Assembly: GCA_024636345.1 (NCBI GenBank)
Contig: JAGXHG010000002.1
Location: forward strand, 1-53,013
Direction of reading: 5' to 3'
Length of the DNA stretch: 53,013 nt
Source: Desulfobulbaceae bacterium
GTDB lineage: Bacteria > Desulfobacterota > Desulfobulbia > Desulfobulbales > Desulfocapsaceae
The notes under the pieces are model-generated. The model saw only the letters and a program-made list of their open reading frames with translations. It was not told where the DNA came from and made no database searches. Positions 45,202-53,013 of the stretch are shown in pieces. Positions within the stretch are counted from its first letter, which is position 1. Each line of letters begins with the position of its first letter. The translations under genes were made by a program, and so were the position numbers.

Positions 45202-46131
45202 TTAGCAACCGAAGACCTTCTGCAATGGTGGAACGGTCTGTTTTTTGCGGCTCATCATGCCGCCTACCCACATGACACCACCATCGATCTTGCCGCCGAA
45301 GGCCTGCTCAATCATGGCTGGATCGTCGGAAAGGACAATCAGTTCGGTGCCTTCCTTGACAACATCGGTGAGCATGAACAGCACGGAATGACGACCGTCC
45401 TTCTTAACATCCTCCAGGGCCTTCAGCAGGTCAGCACGAATACCGGCAACCTGATCGAGAGCGGCAAGCTCCAACTGGCCGATACCTACTTTTTTGCCAT
45501 TCATATCAAAGTCTTTGTAGTCACGGAAAACAAGATCTTTCATGGCATAGCCGTCAATGGAAGATTTGGCGCGAAGCATGTCCATGAACAGGCCATCTGT
45601 ATCCTCAACTCCGGCAACTTTCTTCAGGTCGGCCACTGCGGCCTTGTCATCAGGGGTGCAGGTTGGGGACTTGAAATTCACGGTATCGCTGAGAATGGCT
45701 GCCAGCATTCCGCCGGCAATATCCTTAGGAATGGCAACGCCTGCATCCTTGAACATCTTGTTCAGGACAGTGCCGGTGCAACCCACAGGCTCGGCACGGA
45801 ACAGGATAGGCTGATTGGTGGTGATGTCACCAATCTTATGATGATCAACAATGGCAACCACCTCGGCAGAGGTGATGTTGGCCGGAGCCTGACCGATATC
45901 GCTGAAATCCACCAGGGCAACTTTCAGACCGGCAGCATCCATCATGGTCTCAGGGGCAGCAAGTCCAAAGCGCTTCAGGACCACTGTGGATTCTGGGTTA
46001 AGTTTATCAGCTTCGATCTGCATGCAGGCCTTTGCAGGTTTACCCTGGGCATTGAGAAGCGCTGCCATGGCAATGGCTGCGGTTACTGAATCGGTATCCG
46101 GGTTAGAGTGTCCTACTACACAAATTGTCAT
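45202..46131 (-). CDS. ppaC: Manganese-dependent inorganic pyrophosphatase (family II)
   Basis: 309 residues. DHH-type metal sites: VVGHSNPDTDSVTAAIA, VALVDFSD, AIVDHHKIGD, LSDTVNFKSPT; the C-terminal DHHA2 domain ends with the RKKQ motif (MMSRKKQTVPPL). No CBS domains, so it is the short unregulated type. It hydrolyses PPi; this matters in sulfate reducers because sulfate activation releases PPi. GGAGG lies just before ATG 46131. Confidence 0.96.
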   Translation of the reverse strand: MTICVVGHSNPDTDSVTAAIAMAALLNAQGKPAKACMQIEADKLNPESTVVLKRFGLAAPETMMDAAGLKVALVDFSDIGQAPANITSAEVVAIVDHHKIGDITTNQPILFRAEPVGCTGTVLNKMFKDAGVAIPKDIAGGMLAAILSDTVNFKSPTCTPDDKAAVADLKKVAGVEDTDGLFMDMLRAKSSIDGYAMKDLVFRDYKDFDMNGKKVGIGQLELAALDQVAGIRADLLKALEDVKKDGRHSVLFMLTDVVKEGTELIVLSDDPAMIEQAFGGKIDGGVMWVGGMMSRKKQTVPPLQKVFGC

Positions 46132-46582
46132 CGGGGTATTCCTCCATACATAATGAGTTATTTAAATCGACCAGCACGGACGATTTCCTATACTGCCTAT
46201 TATCTACATATACAAAGTTCAAATTCTCTTTTGTTTCCAATATTTTTTCGCCACAATAGTGCCTTCACCAGAGGGAGTCAAGCAGAAAAACGAGACACAA
46301 AAACACTCGTACAATGCCACCTAACACTCTTTCTGTCAACAAAAGCTTCGTGACTTTACTCTGCCCCTCAAGTATATTTAAGGGTGTTATAAAATAACCA
46401 TTATCATCCTGATCAGTTCTTTACAATGGCTATGAATGGCCTAGTGTCGCTCGGCTCCATGGACGCATGCAGAACAACCAACTCTGGTCACGGTATTCCA
46501 AAGTTACACTTGTTTATAAACGAGGGCTTAATTTATAGGACTTAGCCCTCAGCCCTTTTTCCCTCAACTCAAAGGTTCCGTT
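46132..46582. other. Intergenic region with repeat copy D
   Basis: 450 bp between divergent ppaC and the gene at 46583. Contains the palindromic-family copy D (46384 to about 46475). The remainder shows no ORF with a ribosome site and no clear promoter by eye. Confidence 0.4.
46384..46475 (+). repeat. Dispersed palindromic element, diverged copy D
   Basis: Starts GTGTTATAAAATAACCATTA, like the left end of copies A and C, and carries AGTGTCGC...CATGGACGCATGCAGAAC, alignable without gaps to the interior of copy C. The right end is not clear. Confidence 0.4.
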
Positions 46583-47509
46583 ATGAAATCACCATCCAAG
46601 CGGCCCCGGTCACTCCTTTTTCCTGCCTTTGTCTTGCTACTCTTGGCGGCAGCTACACTCTGGTTTTTCTTTAACCGAGGAAACCCACTTCTTCCTGAAC
46701 TATCTGCTGTTTCTGAAAGATTAGAGGCAGGTCCGTCAACCGCCCTTACTCCCGACCGCTCAGAATCAATCAACCCAGCAGCACCTTCAACGCCTCTTAC
46801 CAAAGAAGAGCTACCCCTTGGAGCGCTTGACAACCTAACAGAAAAAACTGACTCCACCCCACTTCCCACTCTGCCAACCAAAGAGCAGCTGCCCATGGCA
46901 ACAGAGCGGATCAGTGCATTTTACCAAAATCTTGACCAGCAGGAATACATCAAGGCCCATCACCTGGGTACACCAATCAGTCTCTATATTACCAGCCTGC
47001 TTCAGAAAATACTGGACAACCCACCGGTTGTCACTCGTGAGACAGATGACCTGTTAACCATTCTTAAGAACAGTGCCCACTTCTTTCGAATTCTAGGCAA
47101 AGACAATATCCTCCTCATTAAAGAGATCCTGAATCAAGACAAAAACAATATTGAAGAGGTGATGGCCAACTACACCCTCATCCTGACCGAGAAACCCGAC
47201 TCCCTTGGCAACGACTTGTCTCTCAAAATCCCTGACAACGCCCTGTATGAATATGCCTGCTTCTTTCTCAACACCATGGGAGGAAAGCTGTATCTGGCAA
47301 GACGGGATTCTCTTACACGGATGCTTGTCAGCTACTATGCCATTCAGATTATCCATCAGGCTAACATAGAAGAAAAGAACAAATACGGTCTTCAACTGCA
47401 ACCAGCAATCGACCTGTTAACCTCAGAGATCGAGATTGGCGGCAATCCACTGCACTATAAAGAAGCATACCTCGACAAACTGTACGATCTGAAAGAAAAA
47501 TATCAATAA
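46583..47509 (+). CDS. Membrane-anchored hypothetical protein
   Basis: 308 residues. A single N-terminal membrane helix ([20 protein letters not shown], residues 11-30) preceded by Lys/Arg, then a Pro/Ser/Thr-rich linker (about 35-105) with two copies of a [12 protein letters not shown] phrase, then an all-helical domain (110-308: [40 protein letters not shown]). The orientation predicts a periplasmic helical domain. I do not recognise the family. It lies 28 bp before the TIGR00266 gene and probably shares its transcript. Confidence 0.7.
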   Translation: MKSPSKRPRSLLFPAFVLLLLAAATLWFFFNRGNPLLPELSAVSERLEAGPSTALTPDRSESINPAAPSTPLTKEELPLGALDNLTEKTDSTPLPTLPTKEQLPMATERISAFYQNLDQQEYIKAHHLGTPISLYITSLLQKILDNPPVVTRETDDLLTILKNSAHFFRILGKDNILLIKEILNQDKNNIEEVMANYTLILTEKPDSLGNDLSLKIPDNALYEYACFFLNTMGGKLYLARRDSLTRMLVSYYAIQIIHQANIEEKNKYGLQLQPAIDLLTSEIEIGGNPLHYKEAYLDKLYDLKEKYQ

Positions 47510-47537
47510 ACTGCTTTCAAGACAAGGAGTCAAGAAT

Positions 47538-48542
47538 ATGGACACCTGGTATATTGCACTGAATGGTCAACAACAGGGCCCCTTCAATCAGGCCCATATC
47601 TGTCAAGGACTGGCCACAGGAATGTACACAAAAGAGACACTGGTCTGGCGTCAGGGTTTTGTCAACTGGCTTACCATTGAACAGGTGCCGGAACTGAAGC
47701 AAACTTTTGTCCCCCCAAATCCGCCTATGAATCTTGGTGCCATGCAGGCCCATGAAATCGATTACAAGATTCATGGTAATGAGATGCAATTCGTAGAGGT
47801 TGAACTTGACCCACGAGAAAGCGTCGTCGCCGAGGCCGGGGCCATGATGTACATGTCAGACGGCATTCAGATGGAGACGGTCTTTGGCGATGGGAGCCAC
47901 AGCTCTGAGAGTGGCGGTTTTATGGACAAGATGCTGGGAGCCGGCAAGCGACTCATTACCGGCGAAAGTCTGTTCACCACTATTTTTACCTTTATGGGCC
48001 AGGGTAAAGGCAAGGTTGCCTTTGCCGCCCCTTATCCAGGGAAAATTATCCCGCTGGATCTGAAAGACTATAACGGCAAGCTCATCTGTCAAAAATCCGC
48101 CTTTCTCTGCGCAGCCAAAGGCGTCTCTTTAGGGATCGCCTTCCAGAAGAAAATCGGTGTCGCCCTGTTTGGCGGAGAAGGGCTTATCATGCAGAAGTTG
48201 GAGGGAAACGGGCTCACCTTTGTCCATGCAGGAGGCACAATCATTGAAAAAGAGCTGCAGGCAGGAGAAACCCTGCGGGTAGATACCGGCTGCATGGTCG
48301 CCCTCACCCAGACAGTGCAATATGATATCGAATTTGTTGGCGGCGTAAAATCCGCTATCTTCGGAGGGGAAGGATTCTTTTTTGCAACCCTGCGGGGACC
48401 AGGTCACGTCTGGCTGCAGTCCCTGCCCTTCTCACGCCTGGCAGGCCGTATCCATGAGGTCGCACCTCAGAATAACAGCGGTTTTTCCACCCAGGGAGAA
48501 GGGTCTGTACTGGGTGCCCTTGGTAATCTTCTGCAGAAATGA
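47538..48542 (+). CDS. GYF_2-domain plus TIGR00266 (AIM24-like) protein
   Basis: 334 residues. 1-55: GYF_2-type domain ([40 protein letters not shown]). 75-320: TIGR00266/AIM24 beta-rich fold ([81 protein letters not shown]). AAGGAG lies 8 nt before ATG. Cytosolic; the role is unknown across the family. The fusion GYF_2-TIGR00266 is common. It converges on the DUF533-like gene. Confidence 0.88.
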   Translation: MDTWYIALNGQQQGPFNQAHICQGLATGMYTKETLVWRQGFVNWLTIEQVPELKQTFVPPNPPMNLGAMQAHEIDYKIHGNEMQFVEVELDPRESVVAEAGAMMYMSDGIQMETVFGDGSHSSESGGFMDKMLGAGKRLITGESLFTTIFTFMGQGKGKVAFAAPYPGKIIPLDLKDYNGKLICQKSAFLCAAKGVSLGIAFQKKIGVALFGGEGLIMQKLEGNGLTFVHAGGTIIEKELQAGETLRVDTGCMVALTQTVQYDIEFVGGVKSAIFGGEGFFFATLRGPGHVWLQSLPFSRLAGRIHEVAPQNNSGFSTQGEGSVLGALGNLLQK

Positions 48543-48638
48543 TAAAAATCAGTAAGTGCTCAGCTTTCAAGGGCGAATATCTTGTCAAAATTATGACAGC
48601 GCGCTAACCGTTGAAAGCTGACAGGCAGCTTATCAATG

Positions 48639-48688
48639 AGAGCCATTACGAAACAAACGTAACATACCGTTTGTTTCGTAATGGCTCT
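48639..48688. terminator. Perfect 21-bp-stem hairpin between convergent genes
   Basis: 48639-48659 is exactly complementary to 48668-48688 with an 8-nt loop (TAACATAC); the core is CATTACGAAACAAACG. It ends at the base before the stop codon of the minus-strand gene at 48689. T-runs are short, so termination may rest on the stem. The ATTACGAAA core recalls the ends of the dispersed palindromic elements. Confidence 0.7.
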
Positions 48689-49378
48689 TTAAGTTTCCGC
48701 CTCAATAAAACGGCGCATTCCCTCACTAATGGAGAGAGACGTGGCCAATTTATCCAACCATTTCCTCTCCTCAGCAGTATCCACAACAACTGCTGATACA
48801 GCAAGGCCATACATGGTCTGGGCGATACGCGGATCGGAAATCCCTGCCACCAACTGTTCAATGGACTTGGGGTCATGCATCTCCGCCAGGATAAAACGTT
48901 TTTCCTCCTGACTGATCCCCTGCCCCTGTAAATTTTCCAGTATTTTCCCTTCCTCCTCACTGTCCATCCTCCCATCCGCATGGGCTGCTGCAATCATCAC
49001 CTGAATAAAGCGCAGGGCAAGATCCCTATCCTGCTCGGATGCGACCTGATCTTTGAGAGGATTCGCCACAACACCCGGCAGTGGTGGCGGAACTGATACA
49101 TTAGCAGCAGAAGATGTGGAGTCATATGCCATACCCGAAGGAGGTGTAAACGGTGTCGCAGAGACAGGAGGTTGCGGTATCTCTTGCTTGCTCTTCAATA
49201 TCTCATAAGCGCCGACTCCGAGACCAATTGCCGTCATAAGCCCTTTCCCTGACAACAGCGTTGAGGTCAGAGAGTGCATCATGCTGCCGCCCTTATATTT
49301 TTTCTGTTTTTTATAGCCACTACCAGAGCCAACCATCTCCGCCATCATCTTTCCTAACAACTGTTCCGCATTAAACAT
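48689..49378 (-). CDS. TerB-like/DUF533-type protein
   Basis: 229 residues. An N-terminal segment with Gly/Lys-rich KKQKKYKGGSMM and a hydrophobic stretch (SGKGLMTAIGLGVGAYEIL, 45-63), a Pro-rich linker, then a TerB-like helical domain (LALRFIQVMIAAAHADGRMD-SEEEGKILENL, then EERKWLDKLATSLSI). This matches the DUF533/YebE group. Function unknown; often membrane-associated. The start is ATG 49378, with GGGAGGG upstream. Confidence 0.8.
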   Translation of the reverse strand: MFNAEQLLGKMMAEMVGSGSGYKKQKKYKGGSMMHSLTSTLLSGKGLMTAIGLGVGAYEILKSKQEIPQPPVSATPFTPPSGMAYDSTSSAANVSVPPPLPGVVANPLKDQVASEQDRDLALRFIQVMIAAAHADGRMDSEEEGKILENLQGQGISQEEKRFILAEMHDPKSIEQLVAGISDPRIAQTMYGLAVSAVVVDTAEERKWLDKLATSLSISEGMRRFIEAET

Positions 49379-49460
49379 AACACCCTCCCCTCTGATCGGT
49401 CGAAAAGCCGGTATTTCTTTTTCTTTTCCTGAAGTCGCTGTGCTTCAAAGCGTCCGACAC

Positions 49461-50015
49461 CTATCTATGACCCTGTTTCCATTTCCATGGAGGTACAGGA
49501 TTGTTATCTTGCCATAACCCGCGTCTGGCTGACCTGGCCTCTTTCTCGACCTGCCGCCACTCACGGCAAATCGGTTCCTTACAATAATATATATGCACCC
49601 AGGCCATGCCCTCCAGAAGTAAGTCCTCGTTAAGTGAGCGCCCTCCGACCTCAACCATCGCCACCAGACGACCATATTTATCCCATGCCTTTGGCTGCAA
49701 TTCTACCTGCCGCCCCTGGACATGATGGCGGGTGAACTCTCGAGCGTTATGAGAAAATGGCTGCTGCCATTCAGGAGTATCAATCCCCCACAACCGGACA
49801 CGAAGTTTTTTCCCCAGGTGCTTCACCTCAATAGTATCACCATCAATGACTTTAACGACAGAGGCAGAGAATAATCCATCAGAGTCGGAATTTGCCCAGC
49901 ATGACTGATATCCTTGCAAAAAGAAGACAGAAGACAGAAGGAGAAGAAGGACAATATGCCAGAATCGAAAACGCGAGATACAACACTCTCCCTCTGAGAT
50001 AATCTCATACACCAT
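49461..50015 (-). CDS. Exported thermonuclease (SNase family)
   Basis: ATG 50015 (MVYEIISEGECC) is preferred; a longer frame uses TTG 50036. The hydrophobic stretch FWHIVLLLLLSSVFFLQGYQ serves as signal or anchor. SNase fold: VVKVIDGDTIEVKHLGKKLR-VRLWGIDTPE (Arg/Asp/Glu site), then KAWDKYGRLVAMVEVGG and LNEDLLLEGMAWVH. Mature part about 140 residues, ending in a basic-aromatic tail. Extracytoplasmic Ca2+-dependent nuclease. It lies 82 bp before the DUF533-like gene on the same strand. Confidence 0.9.
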   Translation of the reverse strand: MVYEIISEGECCISRFRFWHIVLLLLLSSVFFLQGYQSCWANSDSDGLFSASVVKVIDGDTIEVKHLGKKLRVRLWGIDTPEWQQPFSHNAREFTRHHVQGRQVELQPKAWDKYGRLVAMVEVGGRSLNEDLLLEGMAWVHIYYCKEPICREWRQVEKEARSARRGLWQDNNPVPPWKWKQGHR

Positions 50016-50286
50016 AGATTTCTCTGTCCCAATCAAGAGATCGTCCCCGGCAACAATGTCCCACTTTCACTGAAAGTCATCTCCAGATCGTTATAATTAC
50101 AGAAGAAAGGTGGCATCTTATTTCTCTTTTTGATATGATACCAATATTCATTGACCATCCATGTAAAGTAATAGGTCCCGACCATAATACCGACTGTCGC
50201 TTTTTTTTCATCGTCACCCCTTCAGTCTGGAAATAATTTAGAATTATATATAATGACTCTACCTATTAGCGCAATAACATAAAAAC

Positions 50287-51768
50287 ATGCAAGCTCCCTT
50301 CACAATACTTCTTGCGGACAATGATCTCGAACAGTCAGACTGTTTCAACGAACAGGTCAAGAATAACAATGCCTTTGATTGCATACGATACAAAACGGAA
50401 AAAGAGCTTTTATCCATTCTGAACCATTCTTTACCCCAACTGCTCATCTACGATCTGGCCCTGCCAGGGGCGAAAAGCAGACTCACACTACTCCAGAAGA
50501 TTCACCAAGACTACCCTGAGTTACTGATCGTCGCCGTTATTCCAGATGGCGCGGAAGATCTGATCGAATTGATACTTCAGCTGGATATCTTCTTTTATAT
50601 CCATAAACCTTATGATCCGGCCGAGATCAGTATCGCTCTGAAACGGGCTCAATCGATACTCAGCCGACGTATCCCATCTGCTTCAGCCACAAAAGAAAAA
50701 AAACCAGCATCATTTTATGGCTTGATTGGTCAAAATCAGCGCATGCAACAACTCTTTGAGCTCATCTCCAAGGTAGCCGAAGACGAATTCGCCACAGTTC
50801 TGATCAGGGGCGAATCCGGAACAGGAAAAGAGCTGGTGGCCAAGGCCATTCACACCCACAGCAAACGGAACAAAAAGCATTTTGTACCGGTTAACTGTGC
50901 CGCCATCCCTGACGACCTTCTCGAAAGCGAGCTTTTCGGATATACCAAAGGCGCCTTTACCGGTGCCACGCAAAACAAAATAGGAAGGATAGAATACGCT
51001 AATGGTGGCACCCTCTTTCTCGATGAGATCGGTGACATGAAACCCTCCCTCCAGGCAAAGCTACTGCGCGTCCTGCAGGAGAAAGAGTTTGAGCCGGTGG
51101 GCGGACTCAAGGCCTGTCCGGTGGACACCCGGATCGTCGCCGCCACCCATTGTGACCTGGAACAACTGGTCAGCGAAGGGAGATTCAGAGAAGACCTCTA
51201 TTACCGCCTCAGTGTCATTCCACTGTCCATCCCCCCGCTCAAAGAAAGGAGGGATGACATCCCCCTGCTTCTTGAAGCTTTTATTCAGACATATTCAACA
51301 AAGCGGGGGCGTGAACCTCTTCGCTTTGAGCCCATGGTCATAACAGCGTTGATGAGTTATGAGTGGCGTGGGAATGTACGCGAACTCGAAAACCTGGTTC
51401 AACACATGTCCATTCTCTTCAGTGGTAAAGATGTGCGTCTCGAAGATTTACCAGAAAAATTTACAGTAGATTTTGATCCATCTACTGCGACTATAGAGCC
51501 GTCGCCATCACCTGCTGCTACGACTCCACAGCAGACAGAACAGAGAGAGAATGAAACCATGGCGTCCACCCGTGGCACTGACATCAGTTGGGAGAGCGGG
51601 CAAGTGGATTTCAATGAGCTGATTAATGATTTCGAGAGACAATTGATCATCCAGGCCATGAAGTTTTCCAGCGGAAATAAAAAAGAAGCGGCAAGACTCC
51701 TCAATTTGAAGCGAACAACATTACTGGAAAAAATAAAGAAGAAAGAGATAGAGGACAGCTGGGAGTAG
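50287..51768 (+). CDS. Sigma54-dependent response-regulator (NtrC family)
   Basis: 493 residues. Receiver 1-120: acidic ILLADNDLEQ, phospho-Asp in LLIYDLALPG, Lys in IHKPYDP, but the usual Ser/Thr after strand 4 is not there (VAVIPDGAED). AAA+ 145-380: GESGTGKELVAKAIHTHS (Walker A), sigma54-contact GAFTGAT, GTLFLDEIGDM (Walker B), EWRGNVRELENL. Pro/Thr-rich linker, then a Fis-type HTH (LIIQAMKFSSGNKKEAARLL-NLKRTTLLEKI). Activates an unknown sigma54 promoter. No kinase is adjacent; a degenerate receiver protein converges on it. Confidence 0.94.
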   Translation: MQAPFTILLADNDLEQSDCFNEQVKNNNAFDCIRYKTEKELLSILNHSLPQLLIYDLALPGAKSRLTLLQKIHQDYPELLIVAVIPDGAEDLIELILQLDIFFYIHKPYDPAEISIALKRAQSILSRRIPSASATKEKKPASFYGLIGQNQRMQQLFELISKVAEDEFATVLIRGESGTGKELVAKAIHTHSKRNKKHFVPVNCAAIPDDLLESELFGYTKGAFTGATQNKIGRIEYANGGTLFLDEIGDMKPSLQAKLLRVLQEKEFEPVGGLKACPVDTRIVAATHCDLEQLVSEGRFREDLYYRLSVIPLSIPPLKERRDDIPLLLEAFIQTYSTKRGREPLRFEPMVITALMSYEWRGNVRELENLVQHMSILFSGKDVRLEDLPEKFTVDFDPSTATIEPSPSPAATTPQQTEQRENETMASTRGTDISWESGQVDFNELINDFERQLIIQAMKFSSGNKKEAARLLNLKRTTLLEKIKKKEIEDSWE

Positions 51769-51788
51769 CCGGGAGAGATAGAAGAAAA

Positions 51789-53013
51789 TTACGCAGCAAG
51801 CTTGATCGAAATATTTTCAATTTTCTCCGCAATATCATCACTGGACGCGGGGGTCAAAAGAATATCATCCACACCATACTTCACCGCCGTTATCACCTTA
51901 CTGCGGGTCCATCCCGGGCCGGCAGCAATGAGTGGCAGGGAGCAGGCTGCACTTATCTTGATGGCCACAGAAAAGGCCTTTTCATTAACATTTGTCATCA
52001 CCAGAAAAACAGCCTTCACCTCGCCCGGAAGATAATCCGTCACACTTTCTTTAAAGGAAAGAACCTTCGCGCTCAATTGACGCTGTTCCAGAACATCAGT
52101 AATTCTTCCCGCCTCCTGCACATCATCGCTCACCACCAGGACATCAAAGGTCCCCCCCATCGATTCCGTCGATCCCTCCGCCCTACCGGCAAAAGAAGTC
52201 GCTTTACTCTCTTGCCCTTGTGGGGCAGCAGCTTGTTCTTCTTCTTTTTTAACAAGTCCATCAAGCTGCAACATGGCTGCCGGGAAAAGCATCTGGATCT
52301 TCCCCAGTGCTTTGCCGCCAATACTCAAAGAGCTGCTACTCATATAATAAAACTGATTGGGCAGAGGGGTCTCAGATTCAGTCTCAACTTTCAACGGTAA
52401 GACTTTTTCAAGACCGGTCTTAACAAAACGAATCTTCTTGCTATACTGCTCTTCAAAAATCGAAGTATAAACCCCTGACATGATATTGGCGATCTCACCA
52501 TAAGCATCTTCCGTGTCTTCACCAAACTCTTCATCCAGGACCGCTCTCTCAAGTTCAACCGGCGGCAGCATAATAAGAGTGCCACCAATGTAGATGGCGT
52601 CTTTCAGACTGACGAAGAGATAACTTTTATCCTCTATCTCACCGACAACATCCATATGCGCAAGGATCTGCTTACCTAAAGCCTCATCCAGGAAATAATC
52701 CTCTTTACTGACCAACCGACACTCCTGGTCACTCAATACGACTTCCAGTCCAAGCAGAGCACCTACCTCCCCCCCCATTTTCTGATGGCACAAGCCCAGC
52801 AGGGTATCGACACGCTTACGTTGTTTCTGGACGTCAAAATCAGGCACCGACTCCTTGACGATCTGCGGTTCCGAAACAACAGAAGATTCTACCGGCTCGT
52901 TGCCGGCATCCTTCTCAGCGATATCGTGTTCTTGTTTCGGTGGCGCAGCCTCAACCGTTGGTTCGTCCTCTTCCAATCCAAAGCTTGCTGCCGGCAACAG
53001 CATAACCAGATTC
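51789..53013 (-). CDS. CheX-like domain plus degenerate receiver, 5' end outside the window
   Basis: The frame stays open to the right edge (upstream codons read NLV before an ATG at 53003), so the N-terminus is probably missing. Visible part: a linker rich in Glu/Pro (about 10-60); a region with CheC/CheX/FliY flavour (VDTLLGLCHQKMGGEVGALL, then EDAYGEIANIMSGVYTSIFE with the E..N pair); a Gln/Ser linker; and a C-terminal receiver-like fold (FDVLVVSDDVQEAGRITDVL, AVFLVMTNVNE, DDILLTPASSDDI) lacking a clear phospho-Asp and the conserved Lys. Possibly a signalling adaptor or CheY-phosphatase-like protein. Convergent with the NtrC gene (20 bp apart). Confidence 0.65.
   Translation of the reverse strand, partial: NLVMLLPAASFGLEEDEPTVEAAPPKQEHDIAEKDAGNEPVESSVVSEPQIVKESVPDFDVQKQRKRVDTLLGLCHQKMGGEVGALLGLEVVLSDQECRLVSKEDYFLDEALGKQILAHMDVVGEIEDKSYLFVSLKDAIYIGGTLIMLPPVELERAVLDEEFGEDTEDAYGEIANIMSGVYTSIFEEQYSKKIRFVKTGLEKVLPLKVETESETPLPNQFYYMSSSSLSIGGKALGKIQMLFPAAMLQLDGLVKKEEEQAAAPQGQESKATSFAGRAEGSTESMGGTFDVLVVSDDVQEAGRITDVLEQRQLSAKVLSFKESVTDYLPGEVKAVFLVMTNVNEKAFSVAIKISAACSLPLIAAGPGWTRSKVITAVKYGVDDILLTPASSDDIAEKIENISIKLAA

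Overview
The window looks like a chromosomal piece of a strictly anaerobic Desulfobacterota bacterium, most likely a sulfate reducer or sulfur disproportionator of the Desulfobulbales type. This is inference from protein character and gene content. It carries bacterial Wood-Ljungdahl (reductive acetyl-CoA) genes, HdrA/MvhD electron-transfer genes, a Mn-dependent pyrophosphatase, an rpsF-rpsR-DUF2232-rplI-dnaB cluster and leuS-lptE. Heavy use of in-frame TGA, readable as selenocysteine, points the same way.

Layout. 1-6.7 kb is an accessory region: the left end of an IS30-type element, a two-RCK potassium channel, degenerate REP-associated (Y1) transposase copies with their repeats, an AraC regulator, a secreted metallo-beta-lactamase-fold protein, a PilZ-like protein, a frameshifted small exported protein and a two-CW Cys-rich protein. 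6.9-24.5 kb is one long minus-strand array, transcribed folD > acsA > metF::acsD > acsB > acsC > fdhA > hdrA > mvhD and closed by an 18-bp-stem terminator at 6901-6944. Three successive genes (fdhA, hdrA, mvhD) each contain one in-frame TGA exactly where the family has Cys or Sec, so what look like six ORFs are three selenoprotein genes.

24.9-36.3 kb is mostly housekeeping on the plus strand: AI-2E-type permease, SprA-like protein, M18 aminopeptidase, lytic transglycosylase, a truncated MazG, rpsF-rpsR-DUF2232-rplI, dnaB, leuS and lptE. An IS3-family remnant (about 37.2-37.5 kb) and a secreted PPC/InlB-type protein follow. 39-53 kb holds transketolase (minus), dusB-rarA, a UshA-like metallophosphatase gene with a fourth in-frame TGA and a decayed cytochrome tail, ppaC (minus), a hypothetical membrane-anchored protein, a GYF/TIGR00266 protein, a TerB/DUF533-like protein, a secreted thermonuclease, a sigma54 activator and a CheX-like/degenerate-receiver protein that runs off the right edge.

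How the main block fits together. FdhA would interconvert CO2 and formate. FolD and MetF carry the C1 unit on tetrahydrofolate. AcsC/AcsD (corrinoid Fe-S protein) takes the methyl group, AcsA makes or oxidises CO and AcsB joins them into acetyl-CoA. FdhA carries a GltD-type FAD module, and next to it lie a tandem double HdrA and MvhD without HdrB/HdrC, which suggests a flavin-based electron-bifurcating or confurcating formate dehydrogenase. The most unusual points are the three-in-a-row selenoproteins, the MetF-AcsD fusion with an internal ribosome-binding site, the UshA-like Sec candidate with a decaying C-terminus, and a dispersed family of roughly 92-150 bp palindromic elements.
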